NCBI GenBank assembly: GCA_028281495.1
Contig: JANQJU010000100.1
Location: forward strand, 186,001 to 250,000
Length of the DNA: 64,000 bases
Direction of reading: 5' to 3'
DNA from: SAR324 cluster bacterium
Lineage (GTDB): Bacteria > SAR324 > NAC60-12
The notes under the pieces are model-generated. The model was given only the letters and a program-made list of their open reading frames with translations. It was not told the origin of the DNA and made no database searches. Numbering within the stretch: position 1 is the stretch's first letter; every line of letters starts with the position of its first letter. This document shows, one piece after another, positions 25,397 to 33,661 of this stretch. A program made the translations under genes and the position numbers.

Positions 25397-26884
25397 ATGT
25401 TGAATCAACAAGCTCTTTCTCAGTTGCCATCTCATGTGGACACCTTTCGTTATGACCGTTCGGCCTTACAATCGGGAATTGTTCATCTTGGAGTGGGAGC
25501 GTTTCATAAAGCCCATATGGCCTGGTATTTGGACCAGTATTTGGACCATGATCCCTCGGATTGGACCATCATTGGTGCGAGCTTCCGGGGGAAAAGCGTC
25601 CGCGACGATTTGGCATCACAAGACTACTTATACTCGGTGCTCGTTAAAGATAATCAGCAAGCGAAACACCGGGTCATCGGGGCAATTCGTGAGGTGATTT
25701 TTGTTCCTGAGGCGGTTGAACAACTGCTCCTCGCCATTGCACAACCGAGCACCAAGATCGTCTCGCTCACTGTCACGGAAAAAGGCTACTGTCATGAACC
25801 CGCCACCGGTCAACTGGATACCAACCGGCCGGAAATCAGCCATGACTTGAATGCCCTAGAATCTCCTCAATCCGTGATTGGTGTGTTGGTACAAGCGTTG
25901 CGTCTTTGTTATCAGCAGGGGGGGAAACCGTTTGTGGTACTTTCTTGTGACAACCTGCCTTCCAATGGAAAATTGCTCCGTCAAGTGATCTTAGATTTTG
26001 CCCACATCGTGGACCCGAATTTAGAGCAGTGGATTGCCGAGAATGTGGCGTTTCCGTGTTCTATGGTGGATCGGATCGTGCCACGAACTCAAGAATCGTC
26101 TTTTCAAGAACTTGAAGCTTCGTTGGGGACTACGGATATGGCAGGGTGCGTTACGGAAGGGTTTTCACAGTGGGTGGTGGAAGATCAGTTTCCTCAGGGA
26201 CGCCCGGCCTTAGAAAAAGTCGGCGTGCAATTCGTCGAGGATGTGACTCCCTATGAAACCATGAAACTGCGTTTGTTGAATGGGACCCATTCTGCCATTG
26301 CTTACGTGGGGCAGTTGTTAGGGTATGAGTTTGTTTATGAAACGATGGAGGACCTCGACTTCAAGAATTTCATTTTAACCATGATGCTTGATGAAATCCT
26401 CCCCTCCTTACTCTCTTTAGGCACAGAAGAACATTTAAGGCCGTACTGTCATCAGCTCATCCAGCGCTACGAGAACAAAAACCTGCTTCATCGAACCCTG
26501 CAAATTGCGATGGATGGTTCTCAAAAAATTCCTCAACGGTGGTTAAACACGCTTCAATATCAGCGTCAACAAAACGGACGCATCCATTGTTTTTCAGTCG
26601 CTTTAGCGGCATGGATCAAATTCACTTCCGGTAAGAACCTTTCTGGTGATTCTGTGGAAGTGAACGACCCTATGGCCTCTGTTTTTCAGGAAATCTGGCA
26701 GTCTTCCAATGATTTGCAATCCGTCGTTCATCGCTATTTTGGTCTTCGGTCTGTCTTTTCAGAAGAATTGGGAAACGATTTATTTTTACAAAATACCGTT
26801 GTGGATGTTCTCACTTTGATCGAAGCGGACCAATTGCGGGAAAATCTATTGGGTCCAGCATTGAATCCAAACCAGACAAGCTAG
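25397..26884 (+). CDS. uxuB: D-fructuronate reductase / mannitol dehydrogenase family
   Basis: NAD-dependent polyol dehydrogenase of 495 residues. The N-terminal Rossmann segment is IVHLGVGAFHKAHMAWYLDQ, and the family signature KLRLLNGTHSAIAYVG carries the catalytic Lys, Asn and His. In this setting it reduces D-fructuronate to D-mannonate, the substrate of ManD two genes upstream. It is the last gene of the operon; its stop lies 5 bases from the stop of the convergent gene, with no terminator visible between. A mannitol or related polyol specificity is possible from sequence alone, but context favours UxuB. Confidence 0.88.
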   Translation: MLNQQALSQLPSHVDTFRYDRSALQSGIVHLGVGAFHKAHMAWYLDQYLDHDPSDWTIIGASFRGKSVRDDLASQDYLYSVLVKDNQQAKHRVIGAIREVIFVPEAVEQLLLAIAQPSTKIVSLTVTEKGYCHEPATGQLDTNRPEISHDLNALESPQSVIGVLVQALRLCYQQGGKPFVVLSCDNLPSNGKLLRQVILDFAHIVDPNLEQWIAENVAFPCSMVDRIVPRTQESSFQELEASLGTTDMAGCVTEGFSQWVVEDQFPQGRPALEKVGVQFVEDVTPYETMKLRLLNGTHSAIAYVGQLLGYEFVYETMEDLDFKNFILTMMLDEILPSLLSLGTEEHLRPYCHQLIQRYENKNLLHRTLQIAMDGSQKIPQRWLNTLQYQRQQNGRIHCFSVALAAWIKFTSGKNLSGDSVEVNDPMASVFQEIWQSSNDLQSVVHRYFGLRSVFSEELGNDLFLQNTVVDVLTLIEADQLRENLLGPALNPNQTS

Positions 26885-26888
26885 AAAT

Positions 26889-27713
26889 CTATCGATCTCT
26901 AGCCAAACGAAACCCAAGATTGCGATGGCGTTCATTGGGCAGAAAAGCATCGCGATTGGTCGCGCGTTGGTATTGTGGATCGTTGATCCAACCCCCGCCT
27001 CGAATCACACGAGCCTTTCCAAATTTGGGGCCTTGAGGATCATCTGATGGGCTGTTTGAGTAATACTTCTCATCATACCAATCCGCGATCCATTCCCACA
27101 CATTTCCTATCGTATCGTGAAGCCCCCATTTATTGGGATACTTTGTGGCTACTGTATGAGGCGTTTCTCTTGAGTTCCAACTAAACCAAGAAAAATTATC
27201 GAGACACATGGCGCTGCCACGACACAACCATGCCGTTCCGGTTCCCCCGCGTGTCGCGTATTCCCATTCGGCCTCGGTAGGCAGGCGGTAATAGTTCCCT
27301 CCTTCGATTTCGTTCAGTTTTTTGATGAATTGTTGCACCTCATTCCACGAAACGGATTCTACGGGGTGATTCTTTGAATCTGCCTTCAATTTTTCAGAAT
27401 TAAAAACGGAGGGATTATTCCCCATGACTTTTTGCCACTGTGCCTGAGTCACTTCGGTTTTTGCCATAAGAAAGGACTTGGAAATACTCACTTGATGAAT
27501 CGGTTGTTCATCTGGCTGGGCATCACTTCCCATCTTAAAAGAACCGGCAGGAATCAACACAAAATCGATGCCGATTGAATTGGTATACGTATTGTTACAG
27601 ACCCATTTTTCATCGGTTTCGGTGAATGGATCGTCCTCGCAGTTCCCATATACTGAAGAAACACATCCAAGAATGAGCCAAATTCCAAACAATACTGTTA
27701 ATTTTTTTCTCAT
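26889..27713 (-). CDS. Formylglycine-generating-enzyme-like (SUMF1 domain) lipoprotein
   Basis: Secreted protein of 274 residues. The start at 27713 gives a signal peptide with lipobox ILGC (Cys17); the upstream GTG at 27740 would bury it. The SUMF1 domain fills the rest: FVLIPAGSFKMGSD, PVESVSWNEVQQFIKKLN, YRLPTEAEWEYATRGG, GNVWEWIADWYD, VIRGGGWI and a terminal NLGFRLAR. Two cysteines occur in WLCRGSAMCLDN, but I do not see the active-site cysteine arrangement of true FGE, so a binding or structural role is as likely as sulfatase activation. No sulfatase gene is in the window. Confidence 0.8.
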   Translation of the reverse strand: MRKKLTVLFGIWLILGCVSSVYGNCEDDPFTETDEKWVCNNTYTNSIGIDFVLIPAGSFKMGSDAQPDEQPIHQVSISKSFLMAKTEVTQAQWQKVMGNNPSVFNSEKLKADSKNHPVESVSWNEVQQFIKKLNEIEGGNYYRLPTEAEWEYATRGGTGTAWLCRGSAMCLDNFSWFSWNSRETPHTVATKYPNKWGLHDTIGNVWEWIADWYDEKYYSNSPSDDPQGPKFGKARVIRGGGWINDPQYQRATNRDAFLPNERHRNLGFRLARDR

Positions 27714-27933
27714 GGCCTCCCTTTCACGTTGCGTCCACACCCTTGTTTCATGTTGCCTGAATAACGAAATTTCCCTTTTCTTTTTAGATAGTTCCCTGGG
27801 GGCGATTTTGAGATAAAATATTCAAGGAAGTATAAAAATACAAATGGAGAATGAATGTCAAATAGGATTTCGCGCAGGAAATTGGAGACATCGAGCGGGC
27901 CTGAAAAGTGGGACGCTTTTTGAGAAAGGGCCA

Positions 27934-28584
27934 CTAGCGAGCCAGCCCTCGAAACAAACTCGCACTCAAGTCATCGACCAGCTGGAGGGCCATCGATTCC
28001 AAATCCTGAAATGATTCTGAGGGAGCAAGCTGCACGTCCACTGCAATTTTGATGTGGCCTTCAATACATAAAGACACCAGTCCGTGGATGCTGGACCAAA
28101 TGTGATATGCTTTGAAGAGGGTGTTGTCTGGGGCAAAGAGGTTTTCTTGTTGCAACCAAGTGACCATCTCGATCAATTGCCCAAAGGCTTCTTTGGCAGC
28201 TTGATTCAGACTTGGGTAGTCGGAGTGTTCGTGAACAGAATTGCCAAACATCAGTCGATAATGTTGGGGATGATTCATCCCAAAACGGACGTACGCTCGT
28301 AGCATTTGCTCAAACGTGATTTTAGGATGTTCCTCGTTCCAAGATTGTTTCAGGTATTTACTGAATTTGTGGAATCCTTCTTCGGCAATTGCCGCAAAAA
28401 GTCCTTCTTTGGTCCCAAAGTGCCGAGATGGGGCACCATGTGAAACCCCCACTTCTCGCGCAATGTCTCGTAAGGAAAAATCGTCCTTCCCTTTGCTCAA
28501 AAAACCGAGTCCTGCATCGATACAGGCGGTTCTCAAGTTGCCATGATGATAGCGGTTTGTATTTGAAGTGGTCTTTGATGTCAT
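27934..28584 (-). CDS. TetR family transcriptional regulator
   Basis: Repressor-type protein of 216 residues. Helix-turn-helix in the N-terminal 60 residues (SLRDIAREVGVSHGAPSRHFGTKEGLF), followed by a helical ligand domain with a WHG-type region (MNHPQHYRLMFGN). GGAG at 28591-28594 supports ATG 28584; the in-frame upstream ATG at 28659 only translates the operator repeats. It is divergent from a penicillin-acylase-family gene, and three matching 13-base sites lie between them, so it probably controls both genes. Confidence 0.88.
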   Translation of the reverse strand: MTSKTTSNTNRYHHGNLRTACIDAGLGFLSKGKDDFSLRDIAREVGVSHGAPSRHFGTKEGLFAAIAEEGFHKFSKYLKQSWNEEHPKITFEQMLRAYVRFGMNHPQHYRLMFGNSVHEHSDYPSLNQAAKEAFGQLIEMVTWLQQENLFAPDNTLFKAYHIWSSIHGLVSLCIEGHIKIAVDVQLAPSESFQDLESMALQLVDDLSASLFRGLAR

Positions 28585-28603
28585 AGGTGGCTCCTTTAAA
28601 ATG

Positions 28604-28658
28604 TAGACACTGTCTATTTTTATGTGGACACTGTCTATTTTGAAGTATACAGTGTCCA
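28604..28658. promoter_or_regulatory. Three evenly spaced TetR operator candidates
   Basis: Site 1 TAGACACTGTCTA (28604-28616), site 2 TGGACACTGTCTA (28625-28637) and site 3 TATACAGTGTCCA (28646-28658, reverse strand TGGACACTGTATA). Centres lie at 28610, 28631 and 28652, exactly 21 bases or two helical turns apart. Site 2 and site 3 also form a 13-base perfect inverted repeat. They fill the gap between the divergent TetR and acylase genes. Confidence 0.75.
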
Positions 28659-28734
28659 CATAGATGACCTAAATCATTTGAAATGGAAATCTTAAATTCA
28701 CCTGATGCCCAACCTATTTTGTGATGAGGCCCTT

Positions 28735-31011
28735 ATGCAAAACCTAAAAATCTCTCGGTTGAGTTGGATATTGTTGACGTTTTTATTAGGAAATTTTGGC
28801 TGCACCACGCTCACAACCTATCCAGGTTGGAAGACAGTGGAGCAACGGTTTCAAGATTTTCCAGATCAACAGGCGTGGCCGATCCAACGACCGGTCCATA
28901 TCTATTGGCACGAGAACCGAATTCCGTTTATCGAAGCACAGACCGATGCCGATTGTGCGTTTGCCATCGGAGTATTGCATGCGCATTTGCGTCTAGGACA
29001 GATGGAAGTTTTCAAGCATTTGGCTTCCGGGAGGCTTTCGGAATCAGGCGGCCCTTTCAACTTACCAGAATTAGACCGGGCTATTCGAACCGTCAACTTG
29101 AGAAAGTCGGCACGTCTGAGTCTCAGTCAACTCAATACAGAGCAGAAAAATTGGTTGAAGCATTATGTGCGGGGCATCAATTTTTTCATCAAAAACATGA
29201 AACAAAAGCCGGTCGAATATGAATTTCTCGATTATGAAATCGAAGAATGGACAATGGTCGATGCCCTCACCGTGGGACGGTTGGCCGCAGGAGATGCGAA
29301 CTGGGGAAGTCTGCTTCCCTTTCTCACGTTAAGGAAAGAACAGAATTGGCATCAGGTGTGGAAAGAATACATTGCCGAGGGGAAACGCTCATTGACCAGT
29401 TTTTCGACGGACGAGAAATATTCGGTCAATCGCATCTTTTCCAATTTCAGCAGGGCGGGTTCCAACTCGGTGGTGGTTTCTGGTGATAAAACCCAAAGAG
29501 GGGGAGCCTTGATTGCAAGTGATCCGCACTTAGGAATCTTTGTGCCCAATCTATGGGTGCTGATGGGGTACAAAAGTCCTTCCTACCACGTGTTGGGGTA
29601 CATGCTTCCAGCCATTCCGGTCGTCACCCTGGGGCGCAATCCTGATGTGGCGTGGGGGGGAACTTACATGCGTGGAGTCAGCTCGCACTTATTCGAAGTG
29701 TCTCCCCAAGACCTCGTGAGTGAGCGTAAAGAAACCATTGGGATTCGTGGCTGGTTTGATGAAACTGTGACCATCCGAGAAAGCACAAAAGGCCCCATCA
29801 TTTCGGACATTCCGCAGTTTCAACAAGACGATAAAATGATTGCGCTGAATTGGGCAGGCCATCAACCATCGAACGAACTGGGGACATTTTTACGAGTCAA
29901 CAAATCGCGCAATTGGCAAGAGTTCCACCAGTCGTTTGAAGAGTATTCGGTATCGGGTTTGAATTTCACCTATGCCGACCGCTCGGGAAACATCGGAATG
30001 TTGCTCGCCATTCGACAGCCGCTTTTAAAAGACGAATCGGAGCACTTTGACCTCATCAAGTCCCAGGAGAATGAGATTGTTGCGTATAAAACCCCAATGG
30101 ACTTGCCTTCCGTTTACAACCCTTCCAGTGGATTCGTGGCGTCTGCCAACAACATGCCAGTGAAGACCGATCCTCAAGTCGCGTTTGTGTTTGGACAGAG
30201 TGACCGCATTCGTCGGTGGCAAACACTGCTTGCTTCGAACGAAACCATTGCCACGCAGGATCTCAAAAACTGGCAATTGGATGTTTTTTCTCAAGATGGT
30301 CTGGATTTGAAGCAGTATCTCCATTCCCAAGTTTCTGATGAGGTTCCTACCGAGGTGCATGGTTATTGGGATCGCTTTGTGCGGTGGGATGGACACTATA
30401 CCACCGAATCGGAAGGGGCCGTGAGTTTTGAGATCCTAACTTGGCAAATGGCCTTGCTGATTTTTGAGCAGCAATTGTCCAATGATGCCTTGCGAGAACG
30501 GCTGCTCAAATCAGACGACTGGCGGATGTTCTTGGATCGTCACATCAAACAAATGGACTCCTCCGATTTGCAGCAACTCGTGGTCGAAGCCCTACAAAAG
30601 TCATCTCGCGCCGAAGCTGAGTTTGGCACATGGGGAGACATGCATAAGCAAGTGGTACAGAGTCCATTGGGCTTGGTTCCCATGTTGGGCAACCGATTCC
30701 AGTTTGAGAAGTATCCCTCGGCAGGAGGGGGCACGACTTTAAATAAAGCAGCATTTTCCCCCGGCTTCAGTCAACGCAATGTGACCTTTGGGGCACAAGC
30801 CCGACACATCAGCGATATGAGTGATCCCAATGAAAATTATTTCGTGATGCTCGGTGGCAATGATGGATGGCTGAACAATCCCCATCTTTATGATCAAGTT
30901 CGTTTATGGCGCAAAGGCAGCTACATCAAATTGCCTTTGGAAATGGAACGGGTGAAGCAAAAATTTGATCTCCACCAAACTACCGTTTTTCCCCTGCAAC
31001 CTCAGCTTTAA
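28735..31011 (+). CDS. Penicillin acylase family (Ntn hydrolase) lipoprotein
   Basis: Serine-type N-terminal-nucleophile amidase of 758 residues. GAGG at 28726-28729 supports ATG 28735. The signal peptide ends in a lipobox-like NFGC (Cys23), so it is probably membrane-anchored in the periplasm. The chain would self-cleave before Ser243 (RAG/SNSVVVSGDKT), the motif equivalent to GSNxW of penicillin G acylase, giving an alpha subunit of about 220 residues and a beta subunit of about 516. SDPHLG, AIPVVTLGRNPDVAWG and LNWAGH are typical of the family. Natural substrates may be acyl-homoserine lactones or other N-acyl compounds; the choice is open. Under probable TetR control. Confidence 0.85.
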   Translation: MQNLKISRLSWILLTFLLGNFGCTTLTTYPGWKTVEQRFQDFPDQQAWPIQRPVHIYWHENRIPFIEAQTDADCAFAIGVLHAHLRLGQMEVFKHLASGRLSESGGPFNLPELDRAIRTVNLRKSARLSLSQLNTEQKNWLKHYVRGINFFIKNMKQKPVEYEFLDYEIEEWTMVDALTVGRLAAGDANWGSLLPFLTLRKEQNWHQVWKEYIAEGKRSLTSFSTDEKYSVNRIFSNFSRAGSNSVVVSGDKTQRGGALIASDPHLGIFVPNLWVLMGYKSPSYHVLGYMLPAIPVVTLGRNPDVAWGGTYMRGVSSHLFEVSPQDLVSERKETIGIRGWFDETVTIRESTKGPIISDIPQFQQDDKMIALNWAGHQPSNELGTFLRVNKSRNWQEFHQSFEEYSVSGLNFTYADRSGNIGMLLAIRQPLLKDESEHFDLIKSQENEIVAYKTPMDLPSVYNPSSGFVASANNMPVKTDPQVAFVFGQSDRIRRWQTLLASNETIATQDLKNWQLDVFSQDGLDLKQYLHSQVSDEVPTEVHGYWDRFVRWDGHYTTESEGAVSFEILTWQMALLIFEQQLSNDALRERLLKSDDWRMFLDRHIKQMDSSDLQQLVVEALQKSSRAEAEFGTWGDMHKQVVQSPLGLVPMLGNRFQFEKYPSAGGGTTLNKAAFSPGFSQRNVTFGAQARHISDMSDPNENYFVMLGGNDGWLNNPHLYDQVRLWRKGSYIKLPLEMERVKQKFDLHQTTVFPLQPQL

Positions 31012-31051
31012 GGCTGAAATGATGCTTATGAATTTTTTAATTTTTTCAACA

Positions 31052-31119
31052 AAAACGTTTCATCCTTTCAACAACGACTTTCATTAAAACGTTTCATCCT
31101 TTCAACAACGACTTTCATT
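31052..31119. repeat. Perfect 34-base tandem duplication upstream of the SDR gene
   Basis: 31052-31085 is repeated without change at 31086-31119. Each unit begins AAAACGTTTCATCC and ends GACTTTCATT. The second copy ends one base before the AAGGAGG ribosome site of the SDR gene. Such exact duplication suggests a recent replication-slippage event that may alter the leader or promoter. Confidence 0.9.
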
Positions 31120-31131
31120 TAAGGAGGTTTT

Positions 31132-31947
31132 ATGGAGATAAAACGCACACGACGGCAAACGCAGTTTCTTAAAAAATACGGCTCGTGGGCAGTGGTTACC
31201 GGGGCTTCTGAAGGAATTGGTTATGAGTTATCCGTTGCACTTGCTCAGCAAGGGTTCAATTTGATTCTGGTCGCTCGACGGCAAAAGCTGTTGGAGCAAA
31301 TGGCGTCTCAATTCTCAGAGGGGTATGGCATTCAAACCCGGGTCCTGCCGTTGGACCTGGGACAAGAGGAATCTTTGACGCAAGTGGTCGACGGAACCCA
31401 AGATCTGGAGGTGGGACTGTTTGTCGCCGCTGCCGGATTTGGAACTTCCGGGAATTTTTTGAAGTCCGATTTGGCGGCAGAAGTGAATATGATTCATGTC
31501 AATTGCCGTGCAGTCACTGCCTTAACGCATCACTTCGCCAGACGGTTTGCGGATCAAAAACGAGGAGGGTTGATTCTGTTGAGTTCTTTATTAGCGTTTC
31601 AAGGCGTGCCCTTTGCTGCTCACTACGCGGCCACGAAATCCTATATTCAAACGTTCGCGGAAGGGCTCAAGGTTGAGTTGGCCCCCTATGGAGTCGATGT
31701 TTTGGCGGCCGCGCCTGGACCGGTATTAACCGGGTTTGCCAAACGAGCAAATATGCAAATGGGATTTGGGTTAGAACCCAAATCTGTAGCTCATTCCACA
31801 CTCTCGGCATTAGGGCGAAAAACAACGGTGCGTCCTGGATGGTTGTCACTCTTTCTAGAATGGTCGCTCAAGCCCCTCAATCGCTGGGGACGGACCCGCA
31901 TGCTCAAAATCGTGATGGGCGGGATGACGAAACATCAACGCGCTTGA
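31132..31947 (+). CDS. Short-chain dehydrogenase/reductase
   Basis: NAD(P)-dependent oxidoreductase of 271 residues. The nucleotide motif is VVTGASEGIGYELSVALAQQ, followed by ILVARR suggesting NADPH preference. Catalytic Ser is in LSSLLAFQG and the Tyr-Lys pair in HYAATKSYIQTFAEGL. AAGGAGG at 31121-31127 sets the start. It resembles the 'DltE/YqjQ-like' class of SDRs acting on acyl or keto compounds, but the substrate is unknown. It follows the acylase gene by 120 bases, across a 34-base tandem duplication. Confidence 0.85.
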   Translation: MEIKRTRRQTQFLKKYGSWAVVTGASEGIGYELSVALAQQGFNLILVARRQKLLEQMASQFSEGYGIQTRVLPLDLGQEESLTQVVDGTQDLEVGLFVAAAGFGTSGNFLKSDLAAEVNMIHVNCRAVTALTHHFARRFADQKRGGLILLSSLLAFQGVPFAAHYAATKSYIQTFAEGLKVELAPYGVDVLAAAPGPVLTGFAKRANMQMGFGLEPKSVAHSTLSALGRKTTVRPGWLSLFLEWSLKPLNRWGRTRMLKIVMGGMTKHQRA

Positions 31948-31956
31948 TCGATAAAC

Positions 31957-31976
31957 AAAGGGTACGATCCCTTTTT
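31957..31976 (+). terminator. Rho-independent terminator after the SDR gene
   Basis: AAAGGG (31957-31962) pairs with CCCTTT around TACGAT, followed by TT and A; the stem ends in a T-run (31972-31976). It starts 9 bases after the SDR stop. Confidence 0.6.
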
Positions 31977-32050
31977 ATGTAAACGAAGGTTACGATTCAC
32001 TTTTACGTATTGGGATGGCAAGTCGACAACCATTCCAATAATCTCACATT

Positions 32051-32081
32051 TTGACAGACTCCTGCCAATCCCTCCTACAAT
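32051..32081 (+). promoter_or_regulatory. Sigma-70-type promoter candidate for the amidase gene
   Basis: TTGACA (32051-32056) and TACAAT (32076-32081), separated by 19 bases, which is longer than the ideal 17. The amidase start lies about 110 bases downstream with a good AAGGAGG site. Confidence 0.45.
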
Positions 32082-32190
32082 CGGTTCCTGCCCAAAAAGT
32101 TATCTTTGAAAGAACACCCGTCCCTGGTAAAGGCATAGGATGAAAGGATAACTCATGCACCCATAGATTCGAACACAAGGAGGACTCATC

Positions 32191-33636
32191 ATGCAGGAAA
32201 ACGAACTCATTCAATACGATGCATTGGGTTTAGTGGAGTTGATTCAGACGCGGCAAGTCAGCGCTTCCGAGGTGCTGGATGCGTCAATTCGACGACTTGG
32301 GTACCTGAATCCAACGTTGAATTGTGTGATCACTCCCTTAATGAAACAAGCCAGAGAGAATCAAGAACAGTTGGCCACGGGCCGTTTTCGTGGAGTGCCT
32401 TTTTTAATGAAGGATTCGATTGCCATGATGCAAGGGGTGAGGTGGTCGATTGGTTCTCAAATGCTGAAGGAATTTGTTCCAGGTTTGGATACGGAAGTGG
32501 TGCGACGTCTCAAATCAGGAGGATTGAACATCATAGGGAAGACTAATCTTTCTGAATTTGGATTGATGCCCACCACAGAACCTCTGGCATTTGGTCCCAC
32601 TCGCAATCCCTGGGATTTGAATGTCTCTGCGGGAGGGTCGAGCGGCGGATCAGCCGCGGCGGTGGCGGCAGGTATTGTTCCCTGGGCGCACGGCAATGAT
32701 GGCGGTGGGTCGATCCGGATTCCAGCTTCTTGTTGTGGGCTGTTTGGCCTGAAGCCCACACGGGGACGCAATCCATTGGGGCCGATTTCTGGAGAAATTG
32801 TGGGTGGGTTCGTTGTCGAGCATGCCCTCAGTCGGACGGTGCGTGACAGTGCGGCGTTACTGGATGTCACGGCTGGCCCTGATGTGGGAGCGCCTTATTA
32901 TGCTCCACCCCCTCAACAAAGTTTTCTACAGAGTATCCAACAGGCTCCTGCCCCCTTGAAAATTGCGTTTTCCGTGGATGGTTCTACGGGGTATCCGATT
33001 CACGAAGATTGTTGGCAAGCGGTGCTTCATGCAGCGAAGCTGTGTGGATCGCTGGGACACCACGTGGAAGAAGCGACTCCAGAACTCCTGTCCGAATCGA
33101 TGAAGCATGCCAATATGGTTCTTGTGAGTACGGAATGTGCAATGGCCTTGGAAAAATTAGCGTTAGCAGCCGGAACGGAAGTGTCTTCCTCTTTGGTAGA
33201 GCCGATTACTTGGGAAGTTTGCCAACGGGGAAAAACATTTTCTGCAACTGATTATGTGGAGGCTCGTCAAATTGTAAACGACGTTTCCCGCGAAATTGGG
33301 CAATTTTTTGAACAATATGACCTGCTATTGACCCCCACTTTAGCGGCCCCACCACAGCCTCTTGGGGTTTTGCAACCGATCGAAGAAATTGCTTTCGAAA
33401 CATGGATGGAACAGGTGTGGAGCTATATGCCCTTCACCGTGTTTTGTAATTTCACGGGTCAGCCTGCCATGTCGATGCCGCTGTGGTGGAACGACAATCA
33501 ATTGCCCGTTGGCGTCCAATTTGCGGGACGATACGGCGACGAAACCACATTATTCCAATTGGCCACCCAATTGGAAGCTGCCCAGCCGTGGCGCTCTCAT
33601 TATTCTTCACTTTGGGAACGGTTGTACCAACAGTGA
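32191..33636 (+). CDS. Amidase signature family enzyme
   Basis: Cytoplasmic amidase of 481 residues. The Ser-cisSer-Lys triad is visible: Lys in VPFLMKDSIA, cis-Ser in SAGGSSGGSAAAVAAG and nucleophile Ser in GNDGGGSIRIPASCCGLFGLKPTRG. It hydrolyses a C-N bond of an amide; the family is broad (acylamidases, 6-aminohexanoate-cyclic-dimer hydrolases, GatA relatives) and the substrate cannot be told. Length and lack of neighbouring gatB/gatC argue against GatA. AAGGAGG precedes ATG 32191. It converges on an M20 deacylase gene whose stop is 26 bases away. Confidence 0.9.
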   Translation: MQENELIQYDALGLVELIQTRQVSASEVLDASIRRLGYLNPTLNCVITPLMKQARENQEQLATGRFRGVPFLMKDSIAMMQGVRWSIGSQMLKEFVPGLDTEVVRRLKSGGLNIIGKTNLSEFGLMPTTEPLAFGPTRNPWDLNVSAGGSSGGSAAAVAAGIVPWAHGNDGGGSIRIPASCCGLFGLKPTRGRNPLGPISGEIVGGFVVEHALSRTVRDSAALLDVTAGPDVGAPYYAPPPQQSFLQSIQQAPAPLKIAFSVDGSTGYPIHEDCWQAVLHAAKLCGSLGHHVEEATPELLSESMKHANMVLVSTECAMALEKLALAAGTEVSSSLVEPITWEVCQRGKTFSATDYVEARQIVNDVSREIGQFFEQYDLLLTPTLAAPPQPLGVLQPIEEIAFETWMEQVWSYMPFTVFCNFTGQPAMSMPLWWNDNQLPVGVQFAGRYGDETTLFQLATQLEAAQPWRSHYSSLWERLYQQ

Positions 33637-33661
33637 AAGCAGAAAACTGGGCTGCACGGAA

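Noticed and set aside
27710..27934. A 74-codon minus-strand frame between the FGE-like and TetR genes
   Set aside because: It overlaps the signal peptide of the FGE-like gene and has no family features.
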